A DNA stretch of 39,884 bases, taken from contig JBHJIR010000096.1 of assembly GCA_050043265.1 (NCBI GenBank), positions 1-39,884 on the forward strand, read 5' to 3'. The notes below the pieces were generated by a model. The model made no database searches and was not told the origin of the DNA. It worked only from the letters and a program-made list of their open reading frames with translations. This DNA comes from Pelagibius sp050043265. GTDB lineage: Bacteria > Pseudomonadota > Alphaproteobacteria > Kiloniellales > Kiloniellaceae. How positions within the stretch are numbered: the first letter of the stretch is position 1; each line of letters starts with the position of its first letter. Of the stretch, positions 10,010 through 18,814 are shown one piece after another. A program made the position numbers and the translations under genes.

Positions 10010-11128
10010 TCACACCCGCATCGGCATCAGCACGTAAAGCGCGCTGCTGTCGGCCGCTTCGCGCACAATGGTCGGCGAGGCGGCATCGGCCATGGTGAAC
10101 TGCGCCGAGTCGCCTTCGATCTGCTGGGTAATGTCCAGCAGGTAGCGCGAATTGAAGCCGATCTCGATGCCGGCGCCGTCGTAGTCGATTTCCAGTTCCT
10201 CGACGGCGGTGCCGTTTTCCGGGCTGTTGGCCGACAGCACCAGGGCGCCGTCGTGTACCGCCATCTTCACCGCTCGGCTCTTCTCCGAGGAGATGGTGGA
10301 CACGCGGTCGACCGCCTCGGCGAAGGTCTTGCAGTCGACCTCCAGAACCTTGTCGTTGCCGGCGGGAATAACGCGTTCGTAGTCCGGGAAGGTGCCGTCG
10401 ATCAGCTTGGATGTCAGCACGGTGGAGCCGAAGGCGAAGCGGATCTTGGTGTCGGACAGGGCGATCTCGACCGGATCGTCGACGCCGTCGACCAGCCGCC
10501 GCAGCTCGCCCACCGTCTTGCGTGGCACGATGACGCCCGGCATGTCCTGGGCAGCGTCGGGCAGCGGCATCTCGACCCGCGCCAGGCGGTGGCCGTCGGT
10601 CGCCACCGCGCGCAGCACCGGCAGCGAGTTGCTCTGGGCGGCGTGCAGGTAGATGCCGTTCAGGTAGTAGCGCGTCTCCTCGGTGGAGATGGCAAAGCGC
10701 GTGCGGTCGATCAGGGTGCGCAGCTCGGTCGCCTTCAGGGTGAATCTCTGCGGCAGGTCGTCGCCGGAGGTCAGCGGGAAATCCTCGCGCGGCAGGGTCG
10801 CCAGGGTGAAGGTGGAGCGTCCGGCCTTCAGCTTCAGGCGGGAGTCGTCGCCACCGGCCTCGATCTCCACCTGCGCGCCTTCGGGCAGCTTGCGCACGAT
10901 GTCGTACAGGGTGTGCGCCGGCGCGGTGGTCGCGCCCGGCTGGCCGACCGTCGCCGCGATGCGGTCGATCACCGTCAGGTCCATATCCGTGGCGGTCAGC
11001 GACAGCGCCTCGCCATCGGCCTCGATCAGGACGTTGGACAGGATGGGGATGGTGTTGCGCCGTTCCACCACGCTTTGCACGTGCGTGAGGGACTTGAGGA
11101 GCGCAGCGCGTTCAATGGTCAGCTTCAT
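10010..11128 (-). CDS. dnaN: DNA polymerase III sliding clamp, beta subunit
   Basis: 372 residues from the ATG of MKLTIERAALLKSL, the canonical DnaN N-terminus; the frame is open further upstream but that part is not conserved. The three-domain clamp pattern is clear: ERRNTIPILSNVLIEA in domain 1, RTRFAISTEETRYYLNGIY in domain 2 and the C-terminal LYVLMPMRV. The clamp encircles DNA and tethers polymerase III and many other repair and replication proteins. It lies between dnaA and recF on the same strand, with a 398-base gap from dnaA that should hold its own promoter. Confidence 0.98.
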   Translation of the reverse strand: MKLTIERAALLKSLTHVQSVVERRNTIPILSNVLIEADGEALSLTATDMDLTVIDRIAATVGQPGATTAPAHTLYDIVRKLPEGAQVEIEAGGDDSRLKLKAGRSTFTLATLPREDFPLTSGDDLPQRFTLKATELRTLIDRTRFAISTEETRYYLNGIYLHAAQSNSLPVLRAVATDGHRLARVEMPLPDAAQDMPGVIVPRKTVGELRRLVDGVDDPVEIALSDTKIRFAFGSTVLTSKLIDGTFPDYERVIPAGNDKVLEVDCKTFAEAVDRVSTISSEKSRAVKMAVHDGALVLSANSPENGTAVEELEIDYDGAGIEIGFNSRYLLDITQQIEGDSAQFTMADAASPTIVREAADSSALYVLMPMRV

Positions 11129-11526
11129 GATCGGATGCTTGGCCTTCGGGCAATGATGTTGATCGTTCTCTTTGCGTGCCTGGCGGTGCTTTTCAGCTCT
11201 TGCGTCAGCTTCTTGGATGGGAGCCCTGGAACGAGGCTCGCGCGGCCCCTTCCGCGGCGGCGGCGCACCGGAAGTTCCGGGGGACGCCGGCGCCGATTCG
11301 GGGGCCCATCGACACCGCGTGCCAAGCCTGCAAATGCGGCTCCGCAGCGCGGTCGCCGAGTATAGCATGGAAGGGGGAAAACGTAAGCTTTAAGCGCACT
11401 TGGGGCGTCTCGACCGGGCCCGACGCCGGGCGCCGGTGATGCACCTGCTAAGCGACTCTTTTGGCTGGCTTTTCGCGTCAGCGGCGCGCCGGCCGGTAGG
11501 CGGAAATCCCAGCCGGGAGGCCGGTT
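11129..11526. other. Intergenic region dnaA-dnaN, no gene seen
   Basis: 398 bases without a convincing gene. At the dnaA end there is a hairpin (GGAGGCC 11516-11522, GGCCTCC 11530-11536) overlapping the dnaA stop but without a clear T run. On the minus strand an extended -10 (TG-C-TATACT, -10 hexamer at 11358-11363) could start a ~220-base dnaN leader; its -35 (CTTACG, 17 bases upstream) is weak. Small open frames here look like chance. Confidence 0.5.
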
Positions 11527-13032
11527 TCAGGCCTCCAGCATGCGGCGCAGCAGCTCGACGTCCTCGGCAAAGCTGGAGTCAGTGGCCTTCAGCTCCTCGA
11601 CCTTGCGCACGGCGTGCAGCACCGTGGTGTGGGCGCGGCCGCCGAATTTGCGGCCGATTTCCGGCAGCGAGCGGGAGGTCAGCTGCTTGGAGAGGTACAT
11701 GGCGACCTGGCGCGGACGGGCCACGGCCCGGGCCCGGCGGGCCGAATGCATGTCGGCGATGCGCACGTTGAAGTGGGCCGAGACCCGCTTCTGGATCTCC
11801 TCGATGGTCACCCGGCGGTCGTTGGCGCGCAGCAGGTCGTGCAGCACCTCCTGGGTGGTCTCCAGGGTGATCGGGCGGCCGACCAGGGTGGCATGGGCCA
11901 GGATGCGGTTCAGGGCGCCCTCCAGCTCCCGCACGTTGGAGGTGATCTTGTGGGCCAGGAACTCCAGCACCTTCACCGGGATCTCGGTGGTCGCATGCTC
12001 GGCCTTGGCCTGCAGGATGCCCAGGCGCAGCTTGTAGGTCGTCGGGTGGATGTCGGCGACCAGGCCCCAGCCCAGGCGCGAACGCATGCGCTCTTCGACG
12101 CCTTCCAGATCGCTGGGGGACTTGTCGGCGGAAATGATCACCTGGCGGTTCTGATCGACCAGCGCATTGAAGGTATGGAAGAATTCTTCCTGCGTCGCCT
12201 CGCGCCCGCCGATGAACTGAACGTCGTCGATCATCAGCACGTCGACCGAACGAAACTGTTCCTTGAACGCCATGGTGTCCTTCGTGCGCAATGCACGAAC
12301 GAACTGGTACATGAATTTTTCCGCCGAGAGATAAATGATGCTGCGCTCGGGCGCCTGCTTTTTGATGTGCAAGCCGATCGAATGCATCAAATGCGTCTTG
12401 CCGAGCCCGACACCGCCATAGAGGAACAGCGGATTGAACGGCGGCGTCGGCGCTTCGGCGACACGCCGCGCGGCGGCATAGGCCAGTTCGTTCGGCTTGC
12501 CGACGACGAAGTTGTCGAAGGTGAAGCGGGGATCGAGCGGTGCGGAAATGCCGTCGCGCATGCTGCTGGACGGCGCCACGTCCGTCGACGACATGCGCGA
12601 TGCCGCACTGGCCTGCGCGCTCATCGCCACCCGGGTAGCGGCATTGCCGTCACCCTCGCGCGCCGCGATCATGCCGTTGTGCTGCGCGCCCGCTTGCGTT
12701 TCGGTGCTGTGCGTTTCCGCGGTACCGCCCAGCAATGCGGAACCGGGTTTGGGCGTCGGACGCGCCGGCGGCTGCACGACAATCTCGATGCCACCGACAC
12801 CGCAGTCTTCCTCGCTCCACAGCGCAAAGAGACGCTCGGCGTAATTGCTCGCAACCCAGTCGCGCATGAAACGCGTCGGCACCGCAAGCCGGAGTCTGCC
12901 GTTACGCGAACCGGCAAGGGTGAGCGGCTTCAACCAACTGCGATAGGCAGCCTCTCCGACTTCGGCACGCAAACGACCGCGCACCCGGGTCCACTGCTCA
13001 ATCACCGTCGCCTCACCGTCACCACCAACCAT
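11527..13032 (-). CDS. dnaA: Chromosomal replication initiator DnaA
   Basis: 501 residues. Domain I (about 9-90) has WTRVRGRLRAEVGEAAYRSW. Domain II (90-165) is a low-complexity linker. The AAA+ domain III starts at FTFDNFVVGKPNELA, with Walker A GGVGLGKT (206-213) and Walker B VLMIDD (265-270). Domain IV ends with GRAHTTVLHAVRKVEEL, the DnaA-box-reading signature. The start ATG has GAAGGGG about 9 bases upstream on the minus strand. DnaA-ATP opens oriC and also acts as a transcription factor. Gene order rpsT-dnaA-dnaN-recF-gyrB is intact here, whereas many Rhizobiales have dnaA separated from recF-gyrB. Confidence 0.98.
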   Translation of the reverse strand: MVGGDGEATVIEQWTRVRGRLRAEVGEAAYRSWLKPLTLAGSRNGRLRLAVPTRFMRDWVASNYAERLFALWSEEDCGVGGIEIVVQPPARPTPKPGSALLGGTAETHSTETQAGAQHNGMIAAREGDGNAATRVAMSAQASAASRMSSTDVAPSSSMRDGISAPLDPRFTFDNFVVGKPNELAYAAARRVAEAPTPPFNPLFLYGGVGLGKTHLMHSIGLHIKKQAPERSIIYLSAEKFMYQFVRALRTKDTMAFKEQFRSVDVLMIDDVQFIGGREATQEEFFHTFNALVDQNRQVIISADKSPSDLEGVEERMRSRLGWGLVADIHPTTYKLRLGILQAKAEHATTEIPVKVLEFLAHKITSNVRELEGALNRILAHATLVGRPITLETTQEVLHDLLRANDRRVTIEEIQKRVSAHFNVRIADMHSARRARAVARPRQVAMYLSKQLTSRSLPEIGRKFGGRAHTTVLHAVRKVEELKATDSSFAEDVELLRRMLEA

Positions 13033-13570
13033 TCAGACTACCCCTTCATGCCGCGCGTACATTCCGACCCCGACCGTGCACCGCTTCTGCCAGAGGTAAA
13101 TCTCCGCGAAAGCACAAGCATCGTCCATGACGTGGCCAGCAACCTCATTCATCATTAGTTGTCCGAGCGATCGGCTTGGAAGGGCCCCAAGAGCCAGGCG
13201 GGTCAGGAAAAAACAAGATTGACCTAGAGATGCATCAAGCTCTCGCCGCGGCGGCTACAATCTCAATAATTCATTTCAGGAATTACTTGATTGGCGCGGC
13301 TTTTTATTTTGCTTTTTCCAGGAATTTCTATCTAAGGACCCCCAAGCGCGACAGAGTTAATGTACCCAGATAGACTTCGGGTGACAAGCGGATCGAATAG
13401 GGAACGGGTGTTTTTTTAGGTCCGGAAGAACGATCGGTCAGCCGAACGTCACGTCAAAGCGGACATCCGAAACCACATGCACTGTATAGCGCGCACGAAA
13501 AACCGCGCCTTCATTGCAGAAGGCGCGGCATCGTTTAGACCCGGAATTGTGTCCGGACCGCGAAGCGGAC
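13033..13570. other. Intergenic region rpsT-dnaA, AT-richer, no gene
   Basis: 538 bases. The middle (about 13200-13400) is clearly more AT-rich than its surroundings, with runs such as GGCTTTTTATTTTGCTTTTT. It should contain the dnaA promoter and long leader, and it holds the rpsT terminator at 13498-13528. I looked for DnaA boxes (TTATNCACA and its complement) and found none with fewer than two mismatches. A plus-strand open frame at 13176-13373 has no ribosome-binding site and no recognisable family, so it is not called. Confidence 0.6.
13498..13528 (-). terminator. Rho-independent terminator of rpsT
   Basis: Read on the minus strand, CCGCGCCTTC, a 6-base loop and GAAGGCGCGG form a perfect 10-bp stem followed by TTTTT (plus-strand A run 13498-13502). 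It lies 43 bases after the rpsT stop. Confidence 0.92.
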
Positions 13571-13834
13571 TTAGGCGATCCCTTTGACGCGCGCTGCCAA
13601 GCGCGACATCTTGCGTGATGCCGTGTTCTTCGGCATCACGCCAGCGCGCACGCCCCGGGCCAGTTCCGGCTGGGCTGCACGCAGGGCCGTCTCCGCCGCC
13701 GTCTTGTCGCCACTGGCGATCGCCAGTTCCACCGCTTTCACATGGGTGCGAATGCGGCCCACGCGATCACGGTTGACGGTCGCCCGACGGGCGTTGGTGC
13801 GGATCCGCTTCTTGGCAGATTGATGGTTTGCCAT
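13571..13834 (-). CDS. rpsT: 30S ribosomal protein S20
   Basis: 87 residues starting MANHQSAKKRIRTNARR, the canonical bS20 N-terminus; upstream in-frame codons are ignored for this reason. The protein is a basic helical bundle binding 16S rRNA in the body of the small subunit. It has a strong promoter just upstream (13872-13900) and a perfect terminator downstream, so it looks monocistronic. Its position next to dnaA is common in alphaproteobacteria. Confidence 0.98.
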   Translation of the reverse strand: MANHQSAKKRIRTNARRATVNRDRVGRIRTHVKAVELAIASGDKTAAETALRAAQPELARGVRAGVMPKNTASRKMSRLAARVKGIA

Positions 13835-13871
13835 GCTTAAAACATCGTTCTCAGTACATGAGGAAGGCGGG

Positions 13872-13900
13872 TTTATAGCCCCCGCCCTCGGCTGCGTCAA
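13872..13900 (-). promoter_or_regulatory. Sigma70-type promoter of rpsT
   Basis: On the minus strand TTGACG (13895-13900), a 17-base spacer and TATAAA (13872-13877) make a near-consensus promoter. The predicted leader to the rpsT ATG at 13834 is about 30 bases. Confidence 0.75.
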
Positions 13901-13988
13901 GCCGCCATTCGGCCCTGGAACTCCGGTTTAGAACCGGCTCGAAACCGGCCTGAATCCGCGGAAAATCAGGGTTAACCGGCGGCAACCC

Positions 13989-14765
13989 TCAACGGTTCTT
14001 CCAGTTCGGCGGCCGCTTTTCGGCAAAGGCCGCCATGCCTTCCTTCTGATCGTCCAGGGCAAAGGTGGCGTGAAACACCCGGCGTTCGAACTTGATGCCT
14101 TCGGCCAGGGTGGTCTCGTAGGCGCGGTTCACCGCCTCCTTGGCCATCATCACCACCGGGCGCGACAGCCCGGCGATCTTGCGCGCCGTCTTCTTGGCGT
14201 CGTCCAAAAGATCCGCCGCCGGCACGATGCGCGCGACCAGGCCGGCGCGCTCGGCCTCCTCCGCATCCATCATGCGCCCGGTCAGGCACAGCTCCATCGC
14301 CTTGGCCTTGCCGACAAAGCGGGTCAGCCGTTGGGTGCCGCCGGAACCGGGAATGGTGCCGATGGTGATTTCCGGCTGGCCGAACTTGGCGGTGTCGGCG
14401 GCAAGAATGAAGTCGCACATCATGGCGATCTCGCAACCGCCGCCCAACGCATAGCCCGCCACCGCGGCGATCACCGGCTTGCGCGTCTTGGCCAGACGTT
14501 CCCAGCCCTGGGTGATGAAATCCTCGGCGTAGGCCTCCTGATAGGTCTTGTCCTTCATCTCCTTGATGTCGGCGCCGGCAGCAAAGGCCTTGTCCGATCC
14601 GGTGATGAGAATGCAGCCGATGGAATCGTCGCTTTCCATGTCGTCCAGCGCCTGCTCCAGCTCGACGATCAGCGCCTTGCACAACGCGTTCAACGCCTTG
14701 GGCCGGTTAAGGGTAATGCCACCGCCGCCGTCTTCCTTCTCGACGATGATGTTCTCGTAGCTCAT
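13989..14765 (-). CDS. Enoyl-CoA hydratase (crotonase family)
   Basis: 258 residues from the ATG of MSYENIIVEK, with AGGAAC about 10 bases upstream. Crotonase motifs are complete: AGADIKEM (63-70, oxyanion hole), GYALGGGCE (Glu112) and GQPEITIGTIPGSGGTQRL (Glu132). The two glutamates match the catalytic pair of mitochondrial enoyl-CoA hydratase, so short-chain hydration of trans-2-enoyl-CoA in beta-oxidation is likely. It lies 102 bases from the next minus-strand gene upstream. Other crotonase activities are possible, but the double glutamate favours true hydratase. Confidence 0.93.
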   Translation of the reverse strand: MSYENIIVEKEDGGGGITLNRPKALNALCKALIVELEQALDDMESDDSIGCILITGSDKAFAAGADIKEMKDKTYQEAYAEDFITQGWERLAKTRKPVIAAVAGYALGGGCEIAMMCDFILAADTAKFGQPEITIGTIPGSGGTQRLTRFVGKAKAMELCLTGRMMDAEEAERAGLVARIVPAADLLDDAKKTARKIAGLSRPVVMMAKEAVNRAYETTLAEGIKFERRVFHATFALDDQKEGMAAFAEKRPPNWKNR

Positions 14766-14867
14766 GGCGTCGTTCCTTCCGCTTTTCATCTCGTTCTTCG
14801 CCGGGGCGCGGCGATGGTCGCGCGCCCGCTGCACCGACTCGGCGCCTGTTCTCTTATTACGGGTTCT

Positions 14868-15257
14868 CTATTGCGGGATCAGTCTGAAATGCACGGTGAG
14901 TTGTCCCGCATCCTGGCTAAGGTCCAGCTTCAGGCGTTCGCCTTCGCGCAGGTAGGCACCGGGCGCTTCGCGCCGCCAGCCGAGCTGCGGCAGGGTTTCG
15001 TCATAAAAGGCGATCACCGACTGCGGCGTAATCGCGCCGCCCTCCGCACCGCCCTCCGCAAACGCCTCGACGATGCGTCCGCCCGGCTTGTCGAATACCA
15101 GGCCGCTGTCCGGCAGGGCCCTCAGGCCCGGCATCAGCGGCAGATCGGGAATGCCGGCGACATAGCCGTCGGCCGTCTGCGCCGCCGCAAAGCCGGGCGC
15201 GGCGGCCAGCGAGAGCACAACGGCAACGATGAAACGGCGCAGCGACACACGAAGCAT
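14868..15257 (-). CDS. Small secreted protein of unknown function
   Basis: 129 residues. Residues 1-26 form a clear Sec signal peptide (basic MLRVSLRRF, hydrophobic core, cleavage likely after AAA or AQ). The mature part reads GIPDLPLMPGLRALPDSGLVFDKPGGRIVEA, then an FYDETLPQLGWRR segment and a short beta-rich tail. The FYxxxLPQLGWR pattern resembles periplasmic or lipoprotein domains of unknown role. I do not recognise a named family. It lies between mutM and the enoyl-CoA hydratase gene on the same strand. Confidence 0.75.
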   Translation of the reverse strand: MLRVSLRRFIVAVVLSLAAAPGFAAAQTADGYVAGIPDLPLMPGLRALPDSGLVFDKPGGRIVEAFAEGGAEGGAITPQSVIAFYDETLPQLGWRREAPGAYLREGERLKLDLSQDAGQLTVHFRLIPQ

Positions 15258-15347
15258 GCGATTTCCTACCCCAGCACCCGGCTCATGGAAACAGAATCCT
15301 CCCGGCTCACTTCTCTAGCCTCTTCTTCGCGCCTCACCTTTGGCCCC

Positions 15348-16184
15348 CTATCGCTGGCAGCGCGAACAATAGAACGTCGACCGGCCGCTTTGCACCATAC
15401 GTTGGATCGCCGCGCCACAGTGCCGGCAGGCCTCGCCCTCGCGGCCATAGACCGCCCATTCGTGCTGGAAGTAGCCGAGCTCCCCGCTGGCCTGCACATA
15501 GTCGCGCAGTGACGAGCCGCCGGCCTCGATGGCACGGGTCAGCACCTGGCGGACCGCCGCGGCCAGCTTCTCCGCGCGGTTGCCCTGGACGGTGTAGGCG
15601 AGGCGGCGCGGCGATAGCCTGGCGAAGAACAACGCCTCGCAGACGTAGATGTTGCCGAGCCCGGCGACCACCTGCTGATCCAGCAGCGCCGATTTGATCG
15701 GCGTGCGCTTGCCCTTCAGCGCCGCGGCCAGCGCCGGGCCGTTGAAATCGTTGCCCAAAGGTTCCGGCCCCAAGGCACGCAGCAGCGGATGGTCGTCCAG
15801 CGCCGTTTCGGCGAAGAGGTCCATGATCCCGAAGCGGCGGGCGTCGTTGAAGCGGATCTCGGTGCCGGCCTCGGTGGTGAAGACCACGTGGTCGTGGCGG
15901 TCGAGCGGCAGACGCTCCCGATCGCCGCCCTGCTCGACGATCACCATGCGCCCGGACATGCCGAGGTGGCACAACAGCACCTGGCCGTCGTCCAGGTGCA
16001 GCAGCATGTACTTGGCCCGCCTGATGATGCGCTCGACCCGGCGGCCGGTCAGGCGCTGGGCGAAGTTCTCCGGAAAGGGATAGCGCAGATTGGCCCGGCG
16101 CTGCTCGACCTGGCGAAGCACATGGCCTTCCAGCTTCGGGCGCAGGCCGCGCACCACGGTCTCGACTTCGGGCAGTTCCGGCAT
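15348..16184 (-). CDS. mutM: Formamidopyrimidine-DNA glycosylase
   Basis: 278 residues from the ATG of MPELPEVETVVRGL. Pro2 and Glu3 are the catalytic residues after Met removal, which fixes the start against longer frames. The beta-hairpin lysine in RAKYMLLHL, the helix-two-turn-helix region with GLGNIYVCEALF, and the C-terminal zinc finger CRHC...CSRC are all present. It excises 8-oxoguanine and formamidopyrimidines and cleaves by beta,delta-elimination. It is divergent from ubiE with 101 bases between the starts, an arrangement common in alphaproteobacteria. Confidence 0.97.
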   Translation of the reverse strand: MPELPEVETVVRGLRPKLEGHVLRQVEQRRANLRYPFPENFAQRLTGRRVERIIRRAKYMLLHLDDGQVLLCHLGMSGRMVIVEQGGDRERLPLDRHDHVVFTTEAGTEIRFNDARRFGIMDLFAETALDDHPLLRALGPEPLGNDFNGPALAAALKGKRTPIKSALLDQQVVAGLGNIYVCEALFFARLSPRRLAYTVQGNRAEKLAAAVRQVLTRAIEAGGSSLRDYVQASGELGYFQHEWAVYGREGEACRHCGAAIQRMVQSGRSTFYCSRCQR

Positions 16185-16285
16185 GTGATCGGGAAAGGTC
16201 CAGCAGGTTGCGGCAAAAGGCCCCAGGGAGAGACGACCCCAGGAAGAAATGCTGGCCACAGTAGCGCGGCGGCGGCGCGCGCGCT

Positions 16286-17092
16286 ATGGTCCGCGCGATG
16301 AACCCACGCCATCCTTCTGACTCCGAGGGGGAAAACCCCTCCACCACCCATTTCGGCTACCGCGAGGTCGACGAGACGGAAAAGCCGTCCCTGGTACAGG
16401 GCGTCTTCCAGTCGGTCGCCGGACGCTACGACCTGATGAACGACCTGATGTCGGGCGGTGTCCACCGGCTGTGGAAGAACGCCATGGTCGACTGGCTGAA
16501 CCCGCGCCCGGGTCTGAAGCTGCTGGATACCGCCGGCGGCACCGGCGATATCGCCTTTCGCGTGCTGGACCGCCTGGAACAACAGGGCCATGGGGGTGAG
16601 GGACAGGTCATCGTCTGTGACCTGACCCCGGAAATGCTGGCGGTCGGGCGCGACCGCGCCATCGACCGCGGCCTGCTGAAGGGGATTTCCTGGGTCTGCG
16701 GCGATGCCGAGCGGCTGCCGCTGCCCGATCGCTCGGTCACCGCCTACACCATCGCCTTCGGTCTGCGCAACGTCACCCATATCGATCGCGCGCTGGCCGA
16801 GGCGCGCCGCGTGCTGAAGCCGGGCGGGCGATTCCTCTGCCTGGAGTTCAGCCGTGTCGTGGTCCCGGTCTTCGCCCAACTCTACGACCAGTATTCCTTC
16901 AAGGTGCTGCCGGCGATGGGCGGCGCGGTCGCCGGCGACCGTGAGTCCTATCTCTACCTCGCCGAGTCGATCCGCCGCTTCCCGCCCCAGGAGGACCTGG
17001 TGGCGATGATGGGCGACGCCGGCCTGTCCCAGGTGCGCTACCGCAACCTGTCCGGGGGCATCGCCGCGCTGCATTCCGGCTGGCGCGTCTAG
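16286..17092 (+). CDS. ubiE: Ubiquinone/menaquinone biosynthesis C-methyltransferase UbiE
   Basis: 268 residues; an alternative ATG at 16298 would drop four residues. The UbiE signature YDLMNDLMSGGVHRLWK and SAM-binding LDTAGGTGDIAFRVLD are present, followed by DLTPEMLAVG. The enzyme methylates the demethyl-quinol ring in ubiquinone synthesis (and menaquinone where made). A short insertion (QQGHGGEGQ) sits after the first motif. ubiB starts 18 bases after its stop, so they are almost certainly one operon. Confidence 0.96.
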   Translation: MVRAMNPRHPSDSEGENPSTTHFGYREVDETEKPSLVQGVFQSVAGRYDLMNDLMSGGVHRLWKNAMVDWLNPRPGLKLLDTAGGTGDIAFRVLDRLEQQGHGGEGQVIVCDLTPEMLAVGRDRAIDRGLLKGISWVCGDAERLPLPDRSVTAYTIAFGLRNVTHIDRALAEARRVLKPGGRFLCLEFSRVVVPVFAQLYDQYSFKVLPAMGGAVAGDRESYLYLAESIRRFPPQEDLVAMMGDAGLSQVRYRNLSGGIAALHSGWRV

Positions 17093-17110
17093 GCCGAGAC
17101 AGAAACCCTT

Positions 17111-18703
17111 ATGCTCCGGACCTTCCGCTCCCTGCTGCGCTTCCTGCGCATCGCCCGCACCCTGGCACGCCATGACGCCCTGGCGCCGCTGGAGGAAGCC
17201 GGCGTCGCACCTGGCCTGGTGTGGCTGGCCCGGCGCCTGTCGCGCCGCGCGGCGACCGGCCGGCCCGGCCAGAAGCTGGCCCGCGCGCTGACCGAAATGG
17301 GGCCCAGCTTCATCAAGCGGGGCCAGATGCTGTCGACCCGCGCCGACCTGCTGGGCGAACAGGTCGCCCTCGACCTCGCCGAACTGCAGGACCACCTGCC
17401 GCCCTTCGACGGTGCGCTGGCCCGCAAGATCATCGAGGAGGAACTGGGCAAGCCGGTCGAAGAGCTGTTCGTCAGCTTCGACCCGGAGCCGGTCTCCGCC
17501 GCCTCCATCGCCCAGGTCCACAAGGCTACCGTGGCGCCCGAAAGTGAAACGGAATCCGAAAGCGCCAACGAAAGCGGGCAAGAAACGCACCCGGAGCCGC
17601 ATAAGGTCGCGGTGAAAATCCTGCGCCCCGGCATCGAAAAGGCCTTCGAACGCGACCTGGAATTCTTCTACTGGGTGGCCGAGTGGGCCGAGCGTGCGCA
17701 ACCGAAACTGCGCCGCTTCCGCCCGGTCGAGGCGGTCGGCGTTTTCGAGGAAACCGTGCGCCTGGAGATGGACCTTCGTATGGAAGGCGCCGCGGCCTGC
17801 GAGCTGGCGGAGAATTTCGCCGACGATGCGACCTACAACGTGCCGGATATCGACTGGCAGCGTTCGTCGCGCCGCGTGCTCACCATGTCGCGCGTCTCCG
17901 GTATTCCGATGGACGACCGCGACGCCCTGTTGGAGGCCGGCCACGATCTGGCCGAGGTGCTGACCAAGGCCGCCGGCACCTTCTTCAACCAGGTGTTCCG
18001 CGACGGCTTCTTCCATGGCGACCAGCACCCGGGCAACATGTGGGTCGACCGCGACGGCAACATCGTCGCCGTCGACTTCGGCATCATGGGGCGGCTGGAC
18101 TGGCGCACCCGCCGCCATCTGGCCGACATGCTGATCGCCACCCTGGACGGCGACTATCACCGGCTAGCCGCCGTCTACATGGAAGCCGGCTACCTGCCGC
18201 AGAGCCGGGCGCTGGACGTCTTCGCCCAGGCGTTGCGGTCGGTCTGCGCGCCGATCGCCGGCCGGCCGCTGAACGAAATCTCCTTCGCACGGCTGCTGCA
18301 GCAGCTGCTGCGGCTGACCGAATCCTTCGAACTGCCGGTGCAGCCGCAACTGCTGCTGCTGCAGAAGAACATGCTGATGGCCGAAGGGGTGAGCCGGCGG
18401 CGCGACCCTTCGCTGAACATCTGGACCCTGGCCCAGCCGCTGATCGACGCCTGGATGCGCGAAAACCGCGGCCCCGAGGCGCGCCTGCGCGAAGGCGTCG
18501 AGGACGTGCTGCACGGCCTGCGCCAGTTGCCGGCGCTGGCCGACAATCTGGAGCGGGCGACCGAGGAACTGGCCGCCGGGCGCATCCGCCTGCACCCGGA
18601 AACCGTCGCCCAGTTAACCGGCCGCAACGGCGGGAGTCTGGCCCGCTGGGCCTTGCCGGTGGCCCTTGCCGCCCTCGCCGTCGCCCTGGTTTCTCTTCTC
18701 TAA
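17111..18703 (+). CDS. ubiB: Ubiquinone biosynthesis atypical kinase UbiB
   Basis: 530 residues. The UbiB KxGQ motif is KRGQMLSTR (69-77). The alanine-rich nucleotide loop SAASIAQVH is at 129-137, the beta3 lysine is in KVAVKI (165-170), and the catalytic and metal motifs FHGDQHPGN and VDFG are intact. The C-terminus (about 513-530) is a membrane anchor. The family supports the aerobic ubiquinone complex by an ATPase-like role. Residues 143-164 are an extra Glu/Ser-rich stretch between the loop and the lysine strand. It follows ubiE by 18 bases. Confidence 0.96.
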   Translation: MLRTFRSLLRFLRIARTLARHDALAPLEEAGVAPGLVWLARRLSRRAATGRPGQKLARALTEMGPSFIKRGQMLSTRADLLGEQVALDLAELQDHLPPFDGALARKIIEEELGKPVEELFVSFDPEPVSAASIAQVHKATVAPESETESESANESGQETHPEPHKVAVKILRPGIEKAFERDLEFFYWVAEWAERAQPKLRRFRPVEAVGVFEETVRLEMDLRMEGAAACELAENFADDATYNVPDIDWQRSSRRVLTMSRVSGIPMDDRDALLEAGHDLAEVLTKAAGTFFNQVFRDGFFHGDQHPGNMWVDRDGNIVAVDFGIMGRLDWRTRRHLADMLIATLDGDYHRLAAVYMEAGYLPQSRALDVFAQALRSVCAPIAGRPLNEISFARLLQQLLRLTESFELPVQPQLLLLQKNMLMAEGVSRRRDPSLNIWTLAQPLIDAWMRENRGPEARLREGVEDVLHGLRQLPALADNLERATEELAAGRIRLHPETVAQLTGRNGGSLARWALPVALAALAVALVSLL

Positions 18704-18814
18704 CCTACTGAATTGGCGCAACAAATATAGATTGACCCTGGGTCTCTTGCCTTCCCGAGGGCAAGTCCCTAGGTTATTCACGACAGTTAACCGTGAAATC
18801 TGGGCTTAACCACC
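18704..18814. other. Intergenic region ubiB-coaBC
   Basis: 111 bases, somewhat AT-rich. It holds a small hairpin (CTTGCC/GGCAAG around 18748-18766) and TTATTCACG at 18774-18782, which is one base off a DnaA box. A single such site is not enough to call an origin. Confidence 0.35.

Noticed and set aside
13176..13373. Plus-strand open frame of 65 codons in the AT-rich rpsT-dnaA spacer
   Set aside because: No ribosome-binding site, no recognisable family, and the composition follows the AT-rich spacer rather than coding bias.
18774..18782. TTATTCACG as a replication origin DnaA box
   Set aside because: A single one-mismatch site expected by chance in a window of this size; no cluster and no unwinding element.
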